The notes: generated by a model not told the origin, from the sequence alone. A stretch of DNA of 64,000 nucleotides from Cryptomeria japonica (GCF_030272615.1 NC_081405.1:652200920-652264919); one strand, 5' to 3'; shown: positions 21,501-32,733, numbered from the stretch's first letter. Made by a program: numbers and translations.

Positions 21501-24500
21501 CCACTTCCACCAAGGCATTGCAGTCAATTTTCTATCTATCATAGTCATCAATGCATTGTATGAACCTAAGAATATCTTCATCATCAGCAAATGCTTGCCA
21601 ATTATACACATTATCAGGAATAGCAGGCCTAGATTTTATCTCCACAGTGGATATACCAGTTAGTGTTGCATCATCATTCTTTAATGCAACATTAGCTAAG
21701 AAGTCTGCCATGATATTCTTAGATCTTTCTATCCAATTAATAGAAAAAGCACTAAAATGCTCAATAACATCCCAGACTGCATGTTTGTATCTTTTCAATC
21801 TATCATTCTTGGATGCATATTTGGATCTTACTTGAGAAACAACTAACTCTGAATCTCCTAAAACTCTCAACAATTGTATCCCATGCCTTTTTGCAACTTC
21901 AAGCCCCAATAACATGGCTTCATATTCAACAGTGTTATTTATACATTGAAAGGCTATTAAGAAAGAATACTTAAAAGTTATACCTGATGGAGACACAAAA
22001 AGAACTCCTGCTCCAAATCCTTCTTTAGAGCAAGCTCCATCAAAATATATCTGCCACAAACCGTGCTTTTGAGATTCCAATTCAATCACAATGGAGTCAG
22101 TATTCTTTAGTTGGGGTAGAATTGGCTGCACTCTAAAATTGTCAAGATCCACATCAATCATACAATTGAGCATGCTAGGATCTACTTTCTCAATTACCCT
22201 AGGGGCACATGGTTCTCTATACAATTTGACTTGATTCCCATTAATTGAGATGGTAGCATATGACAAATCTAACTGAACATTTCCACCTACTACTACAGCC
22301 CACTGCCTGGATAACAACATGCCATAATAAGGCTTGGTGTTAGTTACAATAAAATCCATCTTATATGTCACTTCAGGGAATGCTTCTATCTTCACTTCAA
22401 CATCTCTCATTGTACCTATCATAGGAACTTCTCTATTATCCATAGCATAGCATTTCCCATTTACTGTACTCACTGACAATCCTAATTCTTTCATAACACC
22501 ATAAGGCATTACATTAGCAGCTACACCAGAATCTATCATACAATTTTTAATCAACTGGTTATTCACTAACAAAGTGACATAGAAAGGATCAACCTCTGAG
22601 GGTTCTTGTGTAATAGTTGTTCCAACATAAACCTCTGGGGTTTGGAACTCCTGATCCTTTTCATCTTTAATTGAACCGGTAGGTAAAACTGTGTTACTGT
22701 CAAATATGTTAGAAAATAAAGACAAAGCAGCTTCTCTATCTTCCTTTATTTTCAATAATTTTATCAATGGGATAGTAACTTTCATTTGGGTAAGAGCCTG
22801 AGCCATATCAAATGTGGAATTACTGCTCATCTCAGTATTAGCTTTAGCTCTCTCTACCTTAGGCTGAATTGCCTTCTTTGTTGTGGCAACTCCTTGTGTA
22901 TCATTAGTAGCTTTATCATCTATACCCTTGGGTACTTCTTTAACTTGATCTTTCTTCTCTTGAACAACTTGAGGCAAAGTAGCACTACTTATTACTTTCT
23001 TTTGGGATACCTCTTTTATAAACATAGAACCAAGTTCACCTTGATCGCTCTCCCTTTTAGTGCTCCTTAAGTTGTAATTGTGCTTGGCTCTGGCTATAGC
23101 AGCCTTAGTGATATTTTTTACTTCTTCATCACTAGGCCTCCTGAGATGAACTTCTTCATCTTTGATTGTTACCACATTCAAAGTGGGATGCCAATCAAGT
23201 GTTAGTTGTCCTTGGTAGGACCTTTTACTATCCAGCACATCACAATCACTAAATTCACTTTGTAGAGACTCCTCATCACTTTCTATTATAGTTTCAAATA
23301 TATTAATATTAGTCTCAGCCTCTTGTCTCATGGATTCTTTGAGGGCTTGAGCTACAACACATTGATGAGGAGAATGTGGCCCATCACAAGAAATACACCA
23401 AGGAGTGTTCTCTATGTTATGAACATTTTTTCCTTTTAAAGGATCAGGGGTATCTTGGCTCTGAGTATTTTTTGGCTTATCATTCTGAGGCTTACCATTC
23501 TTCCAGGTAGTGTTATAGGGCATATCATGCAACCTGGGAGGTCTATCTTGCCAGTTATAATGGGGCTTATCATTTTTTCTCACCTTGGCAGTAAGATCTT
23601 TCATAGCAGTCACTAACTTCTCTATTTTATCTTCTTCTTTAGCAACTTTGTTAGGTTGCTGCTTTGATTCCTGCCATAGCCTACCATCAATTCTCCTTCC
23701 TAATTTTCCAGATGCTTTTCTATTGCTCTCTACATTGATAGCAATTCTAAATGCATCTCTAAGGCTATGTGGTTTTTCATCCCTCAAAATATAAGTCATT
23801 TTGGAATCAAATGCATTGTAATAAGTGTTCAAGCACATGTTGTCATCTAATCTCATTACCTGATACAATCTATGTATTGCTTTCTAAAATCTAGCATTAA
23901 AATCAATGACTATTTCATTATCAGACTTTCTAATATTGTTAAACTCATTAAGCATGAAGCTCACATTTGTTTTATCACCATACTGTTCCTGAAAGTAATT
24001 TTTAAAATCCTCCCAAGACCTAATGTTGTTCACAAGAAGACCTCTATACCTGTCCCTTGTATCATCTACTAAAGACTGTACAAATAGTTTCATGATGACA
24101 TCTTCATCCACAATCTCATAACCATTAATCAAGTCACCAAAAGATTTTAAGTGCTCTTCTGCACTAATTGCATTATTTCCAGCAAATTTATGAAGTCTAT
24201 CTCTTAACTCAATAGGAACATGGTTAGGATACCCTGGGATTCCATCAAAAAAGAGCTACCTATACAATTCAAAGTTAATAGGTCTTCTCTGGAATGGGTT
24301 AACAACATAGTTATTACCCATGTTCATTCTTACATTGGGGCTCTAAGTTAGAGAGATCTGGTTACCTTGGTTAGTACTAGAGGCTTGATTGGCTGTTGTA
24401 GTGCTAACAGGCAGAGTTGGCTAAATTTTAATAGGAGGGAGTGGGATCTGCTGAGGAACAGGTTTATTATGATCTACTGAAGGAAATGTGATGGGAGGTT

Positions 24501-25422
24501 CTTTCAGATAGCTAATCTTCCTTTTGACTTCTTGATTAGCTACTTCTAATTCAGCCTTTTCTAACTCCATTTGTAAATCTTCCTTCTCTTTTCTCATCCA
24601 TTCCATCTCTCTTTCACGTGTTGAAATCCTATGAGAGATCTCCACTATAGTCTTAGATCCAGACCCATCTTCCATGCACTTTTGCTTTCCTTTCTCAACA
24701 TCATTTCTAGCAGGCTGTGGGTCATTAAGAACTTCCCTGTTTGGTTGGATTACTAACTTATATGCTGGTTTGGCCTGGGGAACTAGAATTTCTCTAATTA
24801 CAGGACCTTCATCCTCACTCTTGGCCTTTTCTTGGGCCAGCAACTCGAGGTCAGCAATTTGTGTCAGGAGCCTGTCTCTCTCCATCAATTTTGCCTTTAC
24901 TTCCCTCTCCTTATTTTCTTCCTTTTGTGCTCTTAAGGAGATCAAACGTTGGACTCTTCTATTCAGGTCTTCTATTTCTTGGGATACTTTATCTTCATTA
25001 GGGAAGATTTCTTCAGAGTCTGAGATATTGACTTGGTCAATATCAATTAAACTAATGTTTTCATCAATTGTTCTAGGTACAGAATCTCTGACTATGTTAG
25101 AACTACTTCAGTCTTTCCCAGAAAAACCAGCATGGGATATCCTTTGATTTGAACAATGGACATCTTCTAAATTTCCAAATAAACCATAATGGAATCCTAA
25201 AACATCATTTTCAGATTCGTGGGAAGATGAATTTGAATTTCCATAAATAGGTCTTTCAAAAATCTTACCTGTATTGGTGCTTTTCTGCACCCAAGCAACA
25301 TTAGATGGTTCATGAACCACTGATCTCTTCTGAACTCTATGTGACTGTTCAGGTAATCCTTCCTGAAACGTCTCATGAGGATGCTTCTTCATGAAAGATC
25401 TGGTGTTTTCTCCTCCCTGCAT
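18574..25422 (-). pseudogene. Tat polyprotein: Gag, PR, archaeal-type RNase H, RT, RNase H, integrase
   Basis: A single frame runs from ATG 25422 to TGA 18574 (about 2,282 codons). I found no frameshift but roughly 19 in-frame stops, for example at 25108, 24421, 23884, 21532, 20863, 20341 and 19201. Order: Gag with a coiled-coil region (24945-24421), a retrotransposon-gag core (about 24250-23700) and a knuckle CISCDGPHSPHQC; protease (MIDSGVAANV, about 22560-22250); a plant-type second RNase H (about 22060-21690: YFDGACSKEG, NNTVEYEAM, LGDSELV); RT (21177-20341) with YQDD; gypsy RNase H; and integrase (20000-18580) with WGIDFIGE and VMDNAMSF. The integrase zinc finger has SDPC where CDPC is usual. 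Inactive. Confidence 0.92.
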
Positions 25423-25692
25423 TATGCTTGTTTCCTTAAATAATTTCAATTATTTCAAAAGGACTGGTTAAGATTATCAGAGTCGCCACCCACAAAGACT
25501 GTAGGAAATATAGAAACAAGCTTTACATAGAAAGTTTGTCGATCTTTAAAAATCAAAATCACAAAGATTTTCAAAGAGAGAAAGGAACACACAAATCAAA
25601 GGTCAGGCAAACAATTTTGAACATAGATATCCAAACAATACTCCAAGCTAGATAAAACGCCAATCTGTATCTGGATACACACAATGACTCTC

Positions 25693-25710
25693 TCCCTAGT
25701 AGAGTTGCCA
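25693..25710 (-). other. Primer-binding site of the Tat element
   Basis: On the minus strand TGGCAACTCTACTAGGGA, four bases inside the 5' LTR. It differs from the Tat/Ogre consensus TGGCGACTCTGCTGGGGA only by three G-to-A changes, as expected from cytosine deamination on the other strand. Confidence 0.75.
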
Positions 25711-26671
25711 CTTTTGTTATTCTCAAATTCTGATTCCCCTTTTTATCCCTTGTAAGAAATTAATAACTTTGTCTGCAAATAGAGAGATCAAGGAAAAAGA
25801 ACCTTAGAGCAACATATGACAAGGTTTCAAGAACCTTCTACACTTCGAATTTATCCAAAGTTCAGGCGGGTATACCTCTTGTGAATAAATTCACACTCTT
25901 AAAATAGATCCATAGTAAACCAGTCCAAAACTAGTGAACCTTATCGCCTCAAACACAAACTGAAACAATAAAAGGAAGCTTATGCTAATGTTCAGTATTG
26001 ATCTACAAGAAATGTAGAAAGAAAGCTACAACTGATACTAGTGCCTTATGCAGGCCACAGTGTCATCTAAGTTAAACAATGATTTCATAATTAAACATCT
26101 CAATACATCTCATCACCTCAGCTTCTATCAACCCCATACATGCCTGACATATATAGGAACTTCTCCTTATTGGACTAGATAGTGTTCATCAAATTCTAAG
26201 TCTCCAACAAAATGACTTACTGATAGAGATATTTCCTACGTATTTTATTTCCCTCCTAAAGAGAAAAGCTAAGAAACATATCTATAAAGACTACATTACA
26301 ATCCATGTTCAATTGAATAACCCTAGATTATCCAAATTGAAACCAGTAAATTATTGAAAGCACACCAGAAGACAATACAAATTCTAGGCTCGAAAGTTCA
26401 TGGTCTGTATATTGATATTAATTTTGAAAAAAGTATTACAAAACTTAGAATATTCTCTGTAAAACTAGAAAATCCCAGATATATTTTTGTAGAGTTTCTT
26501 TACAAATTCTTGCAATCCCCCCTTTTAATTAGTCCTAGTATCCATTTATAATAGTATGGATGCATACAAGCTTCAGACCTTTTCAAAAGGTTTGTTACAA
26601 CAAACTTCTTGTTTGAACAATAAGTTGCAAATCATTTCCACTTTCTAACGGCCCCTTTCCCGCAGTTCTCA

Positions 26672-27100
26672 TTATGTGGCTTCTTCTTGGACCTCTGGAT
26701 CCAGCATGACATATTTTCTTGTCCACTCCTGGAACACGTCATCAGCAGGCCATAAGAAGTTAATGACTTTCCCTTTTGTCTTGGCTAATCTCTTCCAAGA
26801 GTTCCTCATTTTATTAACCTCTGAATTTAGGAAACCATAGTGTGATTTAATTTTCTCTATTTCCTCAACCGTTCTGACAAATAAGGAAATATCATCTGCA
26901 TTAATGATTCCCTTTATCCTTAATGATAGGTTGGCTCCAAATTCATTAAGCCATATTTGTTTGTCCTTCAATTTAGTTGGAATTGCAAAACCCCCTGAGA
27001 ATAATTCAAATACTTTCTTCGTGTACTCTTTCTTATACAAGTTAATCTTCCTCTCTGCATTATCTACTCCTTTTGGTAACTTTTCCAAATCCTTTGTCAT
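26672..27100 (-). CDS. ORF inside the Tat 5' LTR (142 aa), unknown function
   Basis: Open counterpart of 16184-16615, starting MTKDLEKLPKGVDNAERKIN. Most differences from the other copy are substitutions and none is a stop. The KSHYGFLNSEVNKMRNSWKR block is identical in both. It overlaps the preceding ORF (27060-27257) in another frame, and the same overlap exists in the other LTR. No known domain; it could be a decayed captured gene or an element-specific protein. Confidence 0.5.
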   Translation of the reverse strand: MTKDLEKLPKGVDNAERKINLYKKEYTKKVFELFSGGFAIPTKLKDKQIWLNEFGANLSLRIKGIINADDISLFVRTVEEIEKIKSHYGFLNSEVNKMRNSWKRLAKTKGKVINFLWPADDVFQEWTRKYVMLDPEVQEEAT

Positions 27101-27257
27101 ACAAAACTTCTCCTATTCTCAAGCGAGGAGCCTTGGGCACTAATTCTTTAACCTTAGCTGCAACGTTTGTGGACATAGACAACTGTTCCAGGAAATAATC
27201 ACAAATCGCTCTCTCCTGGTAATTAAATTTCCTTGTGAAGTCCCTTCTGGGTGCCAT
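27060..27257 (-). CDS. Upstream ORF in the Tat 5' LTR (65 aa), unknown function
   Basis: ATG at 27257 (MAPRRDFTRKFNYQERAICD). The LPRLRIGE-like end runs into the start of the 142-aa ORF, one frame over. In the 3' LTR the homologous stretch (about 16616-16780) also shifts at the same GGAGAAG run, so the shift is old or functional. Unidentified. Confidence 0.4.
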   Translation of the reverse strand: MAPRRDFTRKFNYQERAICDYFLEQLSMSTNVAAKVKELVPKAPRLRIGEVLYDKGFGKVTKRSR

Positions 27258-27336
27258 CTCAATGATATGCTAGGATATTCAATTACTAATCACAACAATT
27301 CTTTAATAGAACACAAACCACAGTTCAATCAATCTT

Positions 27337-27564
27337 TCAAGTAACTAGTAACCAAGATACAAGAAAACCTATTTTCGGCTTGAAGAACTTTGCTCTGCAC
27401 CAGCTTTTCTGCAACAACTCTTTGAAATAATGCCTACATTTAATTGATGTGAGTGTATATACGGCAATCGGGCTCTTAACTATGACATTGATACCACATG
27501 CTTCGGCCATCACCTCAGAATTGAATTCACGAATGAATTCAAATATTTCACTCCAACGGATCAC
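27337..27564 (-). CDS. First ORF in the Tat 5' LTR (75 aa), unknown function
   Basis: Counterpart of 16852-17079. It shares MIRWS--FEFIREFNSEVMA, HF/YF-EE/KE-LLQKSW and KPKIGF--SWL. It is in the same frame in both copies with no stop. No known domain and no signal peptide. Confidence 0.45.
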   Translation of the reverse strand: MIRWSEIFEFIREFNSEVMAEACGINVIVKSPIAVYTLTSIKCRHYFKELLQKSWCRAKFFKPKIGFLVSWLLVT

Positions 27565-28967
27565 AAAATGTCTATGTTTCTATCACTTTCTTGTTTCACC
27601 ATTTTGCGAAGCCTAAAATCCATGCTTTTTCATCAAGCGAAAACATGGCAACCATTAGATCCAACAAAACTTGCACGACCTTTACTTTATTGACTATTCT
27701 TCATTTAGTGATGGGCTCAAATCTCTTTCGCCATTTTGCGAAAGCTAAACATCATGCACTTTCACCCAGCGAAACCGCGTGAGCCGTCCGATCAAAAGGA
27801 ACTTGATCTATCTTTATTCTATCCTATGACTGGTGGCTTGCCCCACTAACCATGCTCCAAGCATTTAAGGCTAGCAGTTTTTGTTGTTTCGCGAACGGTA
27901 ATTACCTTGCATCTTCGGGCTGCGAAATGACGCCCACCGTCGGATCATCCTTGAGATACCCACCTTTTAACAAACTTAACTGGTAGAAGTGGGCTCTCTG
28001 ACTCAGCACCATCCACCCTGGCAACCGTCTGGTAAAAGAAACCAATGTGTCAATCTATTATTCATCAAAAAAATTCCTTGGGATCCACTTCAGGGCCGCC
28101 ACGTGTATCTAACAACTTGTCTTTTTGTCAGCGGTCTAGTCGATCTGCTCTGCCACGACACCAACCAAGTGGCTGTTATGTCACTTCGCCATTTTGCAAA
28201 GGTTAAATCTTGGTCACTTTAGGGCTGCAAAATGGTGTCAACCATTCGATCAAAAGGAACTTGATCGGCCTTTACCTTTAGTCTTTGTTGACTCGTGGAT
28301 CCATTTTCCCTTTCGTCATTTTGTGAAGTCTAAAACCCGTGCACTTTTGCCCAACGAAACCGCACGAGTCGTCTGATCAAAAGGAACTTGATCGGTCTTT
28401 ACCTTACTCTTTATCTGGATGTTGGAGCCAATGTCCTTTTTGCCATTTCGTGAAGGTTAAATCTCAGTCACCTTTATCTTGTGAAACCGCGTGAGCCGTC
28501 CAATCAAAAAGAACTTGATCGGTCTTTATCTTTAGTGAAAACCTGGATGTCGGACCCACTTTTGCCTTTCACCACTTCACGAACAGTAACTCACGAGCAT
28601 CTTAGGGCTGCGAAATCATGCATGCCTTTAGATTAAAGGGAACCTACTCACTGGTTAGGAAACTTTATTAAATATTAAGAACTTTAGGAAAAGCTTAGAA
28701 AAATAATGCGTTGCTAGACCTGCCTAGGAAAAAATAAGAAGGGGGGGGATAGTTCCCATGACAAACGGACCCTTGTTTAAGTGAATAAAATAACACAAAA
28801 TTAGAAAGAAAGGGTTTTTCTCAGACACTGGGGCGATTTAAAACATAAACCCTAAACCCTCTTGGACTTAAAGCAGTTAGGGGTAACAAGGCCATACCAG
28901 ACTCAAAATTTTCATGGACTTAGCCAATTATGGGACAAGAATACCCATTTTTTAAGCAGTGATTACA

Positions 28968-29565
28968 CTCTCCAATACACATGAGGTAGATTTTCTTCTG
29001 ATATCATGCTTCTAGCTGCATCTAGAATAGTTCTATTCTTCCTTTCTACAACTCCATTTTGAGGTGTTTGGGGTGTTGATAGTTGTCTTTTAATTCCATT
29101 CTTTTCACAAAATATATTGAACTCTTTAGATGTAAATTCACCTCCTTGATCTGATTTTAAATATTTCATTTTCTTACTGGTTTCATTCTCTACAAGTGCC
29201 TTGAACAATTTGAATTTCCCAAAAGCTTTTGATTTCTCCCTGAGAAAAGTAACCCAACACATTCTAGAATAATCATCAATAATTAGCATAAAGTATCTAT
29301 CTCCTTGTAGACTTCTTGTTCTTGCCGGACCACACAAGTCAATATGAATTAAATCAAGAACATCATTGGATTTCTCACAAATGCTCTTAAAAGTTGTTCT
29401 AACTTGCTTTCCCATTTGACATTCCTTACATACCGGATTATGAGGTTTTACAATCTTAGGTAAATCCCTTACTACCTTAGATGAACTAATATTTACAATG
29501 CAATCAAAATTCACATGATAGAGTCTTTTATGCCATAACCAACTTTCATCAATATGTGCAATCAA
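28968..29565 (-). pseudogene. copia-1 integrase, zinc-binding and catalytic core
   Basis: Contains the HHCC region (LWHKRLYHVNF ... CKECQMGK) and the DDE core: D in LIHIDLCGP, D in LKSDQGGEFTSKEF and E in NGVVERKNRTILDAARSM. Core residues are intact. The frame stops at the Tat LTR junction (after HVYWR) and resumes at 15234. In SADRYF-type copia integrases this enzyme inserts the cDNA; here it is disrupted by insertion. Confidence 0.9.
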
Positions 29566-31034
29566 GCATGTCTTTTATTGTTATTCAAATGAAAGATATT
29601 ACGTCTAGTCTGATTACCGGTTGCAATTTCCAAACCACTTCTATTCATGATTTTGCATTTACCATTCTTGAATTGTAACTGAAATATCTTTTCAAATAAT
29701 TGACCAACACTCAAAAGATTATGCTTCAACCCTTCAACATAATAAACATTGTCAGTATTGTGCTTACCATCAAAAGATATAGTGCCTTTTCCTCTGATAA
29801 AACAAGCTTTGTCATCTCCAAATCTTACTAGACCTCCATTGTATTCCTGAAAAGATAAGAATTTACTTTTATCACCAGTCATATGATGTGAACATTCAGA
29901 ATCTATAATCCATTCATCCTTTTCTTCAATTTTAGCTGCCAGGGCCTGCTCTACTGGTGGAATAGTAGGTTCCAGTTGATCTTTTGTTATTGCAACAAAG
30001 CCCATCCATTGTCTGTCGGTTCTTCATCAGAATCATCAGTAATTCCTTCATCAACATAATAACATGATTTGTCTCTATTCTTCTTAAATATGTATCTCTG
30101 ATATTCAGGGTTGGGCTTGTATGTTCTATTAGCTTCTTCTCTTAATCTTGCATGTCTATCAGGACATGTAGATGCCATATGACCAACTTTATTGTAGTTA
30201 AAACATTTAAAGGGTGCTTTACCATCATACTTACTTCCAATAGGACCTTTAGGCATTTTCATTGCAAATAGTGCTTCAAGTTCTTCCAGCTCATCATTTT
30301 CCCTCCTGATGTCTTCAAGTTCTCTTGCATAGAGTGCTTTCCAATCAAATTTATCAGATGATGATGATGATGATGCAGATGATGATTATTTGAAGGCTAA
30401 ATCTATTTTAATTGTAGCAACATGACCAAATTCCTCAAGCTCAAATACTCAAATTTTTCCAACCAAGGTATCTCTAGATACTGATGTATTAGGCAATGTT
30501 CTCAACTCATTAATAGCTATTACTTTCATTTTGTATGCCAGTGGCAATGCTCTAAAAAATTTAGAAACAATTTCATCTTCACTTAAGGAACCTCCACAAC
30601 ATTGTATTCCCAAAACAATTTCGTTAACCCTTTCAATAAAAGAAAAAAAAAATTCGTCTTCTTCTATTTTCAAATTTTTATACCTGACCCGAAAGCATTC
30701 TAGTTTTTGCAATTTTGACAGTGGTATCATCTACATTCAATGTCTCCAATTTATCCCAAATAGCTTTAGCAGTAGATCAGTCTCATAATCCCATGATTTG
30801 TTGATCTAACAAGGCGCTCAAGAGTGCTTCTCTTGCTTTGCAATCATTCTCTTGATCCTTACCCAAAGTAGGTGGATTAGGTTGGCCCGGTGTAGGACCA
30901 ACATAGCCATTCTATGTAACATCCCATATATCTCTTTCAATGCAGTTCATATGTGTCTCCATTCTAATCTTCCATATACCATAGTTAGTTCTATCAAGTT
31001 TCAGACTCTCCTTCCTAAAAAAATATATTGCCAT
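29566..31034 (-). pseudogene. copia-1 gag and protease
   Basis: ATG about 31034 (MAIYFFRKESLKLDRTNYG). Gag has a DUF4219/UBN2-type body (CCGGSLSEDEIVSKFFRALP at about 30560). Its zinc knuckle reads CFNYNKVGHMASTC, with the second Cys changed to Tyr. The protease has WIIDSECSHHMTG, where the catalytic DSG is DSE. Several stops (for example two around IMGL-D-STAKAIW) and overlapping frames at 29987-30005 and 30262-30449 break it. Non-functional. Confidence 0.88.
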
Positions 31035-31073
31035 AGAATCTCTTCAAGTTGTTAAACTTCTGCAAAAAGAGGA

Positions 31074-31089
31074 CTAAGCTCTAATACCA
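31074..31089 (-). other. copia-1 primer-binding site
   Basis: Minus-strand TGGTATTAGAGCTTAG two bases inside the LTR. It matches the initiator-Met tRNA PBS (TGGTATCAGAGC) with one C-to-T change. Confidence 0.85.
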
Positions 31090-31091
31090 AT

Positions 31092-32132
31092 TGTTAGGAC
31101 CTAGAGGCAACTGAGAGGGGGGGGTGAATCAATTGTCTATTTATTTCAACCCAAATATAACTTAATCAAACTTGATACATAATACCAGTAATCCATATTT
31201 AATGTCGGTTATCAGATTAACAGTTAATATCAATACCAATGAAACTTAATGCATGAAACAGAAAGAGAAACAACATCCACAACACATAACATAGATATTT
31301 GTACGTGGAAACCCTATAAGGGGAAAAACCATAGTATAGTATGTGTATACAAATGGGGTTTGCACATGCAGAAAGGCCAACTGCCTAAAGCTCATTGCTC
31401 AATCACAAAATAGGAGTCAGACTGACTACAATTGGATGATTAAATCCAATGATAATGTACTGCTCAAAGTAGCATCTCCAATGTTGGATTCAGTACTAGT
31501 TAAGCTCTGATTATCTCCTTCTCTCTGGTATGCTCATATGATCTTCAATATTCACACATACCATGTTACAATACCATAACCTTACATATTCTTCCTTCTA
31601 CCTTCTTGCTTCTTTCTTCCATTATCTCACAAATGAGATCTTACATATATACCAAAACCTAAGACCAAATGTGTAGGTCGGCTAATTAAGAATATTACAA
31701 TAAAATAAATTACAACAAGTAAGTTAAGATGTGATGCATCATTATGGCTCAATGTAATTACAACAATGTCCAATTGATTAAATCATCTTCATAACATGTC
31801 GTGCTAATCTGGAATACATAACACATGTCGGTTCATAACCTAGGCCAATTTGTCGATAATAGAAAATATGTCAACTCGATTAGACCAATAACCAAAATAC
31901 CAAAATCAAGTGTCCAAACCATGTCTTCGACATAACCAAGCGATCTCCAGATGATAACAAGTCATCCTAAGTACCGATGAACAATATAACCTGTCAGTGA
32001 ACCAAATATTGGTGACTGTGCATAAGTCACTAAACTTGCTAGTGAACATAACCAAATATCTCCAGAAGGATAAGTGTTGATAACTATTGACATCAATGAC
32101 AAAACCAATGCAACATATCCATAATACCAACA
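31092..32132 (-). mobile_element. copia-1 5' LTR (1041 bp)
   Basis: Plus-strand TGTTAGGAC to ACCAACA. It contains the G-run motif at 31111-31131, the TGGAAACCC/GGGAAAAACCA hairpin at 31305-31331 and a TATA-like TATATA at 31646-31651. It resembles the copia-7 LTR (49529-50577) throughout, so both belong to one family. Confidence 0.88.
31646..31651 (-). promoter_or_regulatory. copia-1 LTR TATA box
   Basis: GGTATATATGTAAG on the sense strand; the copia-7 LTR has GGTATAAATGTAAG at the same place. Confidence 0.5.
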
Positions 32133-32715
32133 CTACTTCAGCTTCTTATTCATCACCATCACTCCCAAACACATCTTGCTGGTGGGATTTGTCAACCTTG
32201 TCACACTCTGATGTGTGTGCATCACTTTCTATCTCTTGTGCCGTGAAGAGATGAGTTTCCTCTTCATCAAACTGCAATAGCTGACTGATCTGTTTCAACA
32301 CTTGTGTCTACATTGTTGTCTTTCATGCTTCCAAAATCTGATTCAGTAGTGCATGGCTCATTTCCATAAAGCATCTTTAGTCTATACCATAGAATCTTTG
32401 TTGTTTTTCATTTGTCCACCTATGAGGAGACATCACTGGTGAGCCCACTGAATATAGCCTTCATGGCTTCTTCATTACATAAACATCTCCTTTCTTCTTC
32501 AGTGTTGGTGGGGGGACAAACATTCCGAGGGAGACCATTTACAACTACCTTCTAGACATCATAACCTAGGGAGGATAGGAAAACTTCCATTCTGCAACTC
32601 CAAATAGCATAGTTTGAACCATCAAACATTGGAGCAGTGATTGACACTAAATAAATCATTGCATCCTTAGCCTAGAATCTATCCAAGCTGGAGAAGGCTT
32701 GTCTAGTTGGGAACC
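32133..32715 (-). pseudogene. copia-2 gag remnant
   Basis: Conceptual minus-strand reading shows a copia Gag N-terminus (FDGSNYAIWSCRMEVFL, then SLGYDV and VVVNGLPRN) and a UBN2-like LKMLYGNEPCTTESDF. Stops interrupt it. It ends where copia-1 begins at 32132, so copia-1 landed in, or was joined to, copia-2. The rest of copia-2 is absent from the window. Confidence 0.7.
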
Positions 32716-32716
32716 T

Positions 32717-32733
32717 AAGTTTTGATACCAATT
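32717..32733 (-). other. copia-2 primer-binding site
   Basis: Minus-strand TGGTATCAAAAC two bases inside the LTR; initiator-Met type, decayed. Confidence 0.75.

Larger units (their letters stand above)
15235..28967 (-). mobile_element. Tat/Ogre-like Ty3/gypsy element nested in copia-1
   Basis: This is a 13.7 kb insertion. Two LTRs in the same orientation (15235-18430 and 25715-28967) flank a polyprotein on the minus strand. The flanks share CTCT (15229-15232 and 28968-28971) and the copia-1 integrase is restored when the block is removed. The duplication is only 4 clear bases, perhaps 5 with one change. The PBS beside the right LTR resembles the TGGCGACTCTGCTGGGGA site of plant Tat/Ogre elements. 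The second RNase H lies upstream of RT. Confidence 0.9.
25715..28967 (-). mobile_element. Tat element, 5' LTR (about 3.25 kb)
   Basis: Partner of 15235-18430. It ends cleanly at TTACA|CTCT, where copia-1 integrase resumes. It carries the same ORFs (26672-27100, 27060-27257, 27337-27564) and the 128-bp array. Telomere-like AACCCTAAACCCT near 28848 is part of the LTR, not a telomere. Confidence 0.9.
12743..32132 (-). mobile_element. copia-1: Ty1/copia retrotransposon, split by a Tat element
   Basis: Minus-strand order: 5' LTR 31092-32132, PBS, gag-PR 29566-31034, integrase 28968-29565 continuing at 14725-15234, RT-RNase H 13139-14724, and a remnant of the 3' LTR 12743-12777. The integrase reads across the inserted 15235-28967 block when compared with related copia-7 (YWR... 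then ...YTFN). It belongs to the same family as copia-7, with an LTR starting TGTTGGTAT and ending CCTAACA. All genes carry stops or shifts. Confidence 0.88.

Noticed and set aside
20321-25147. Plus-strand ORFs up to 157 codons
   Set aside because: Antisense shadows of the Tat polyprotein; no start context or domains.
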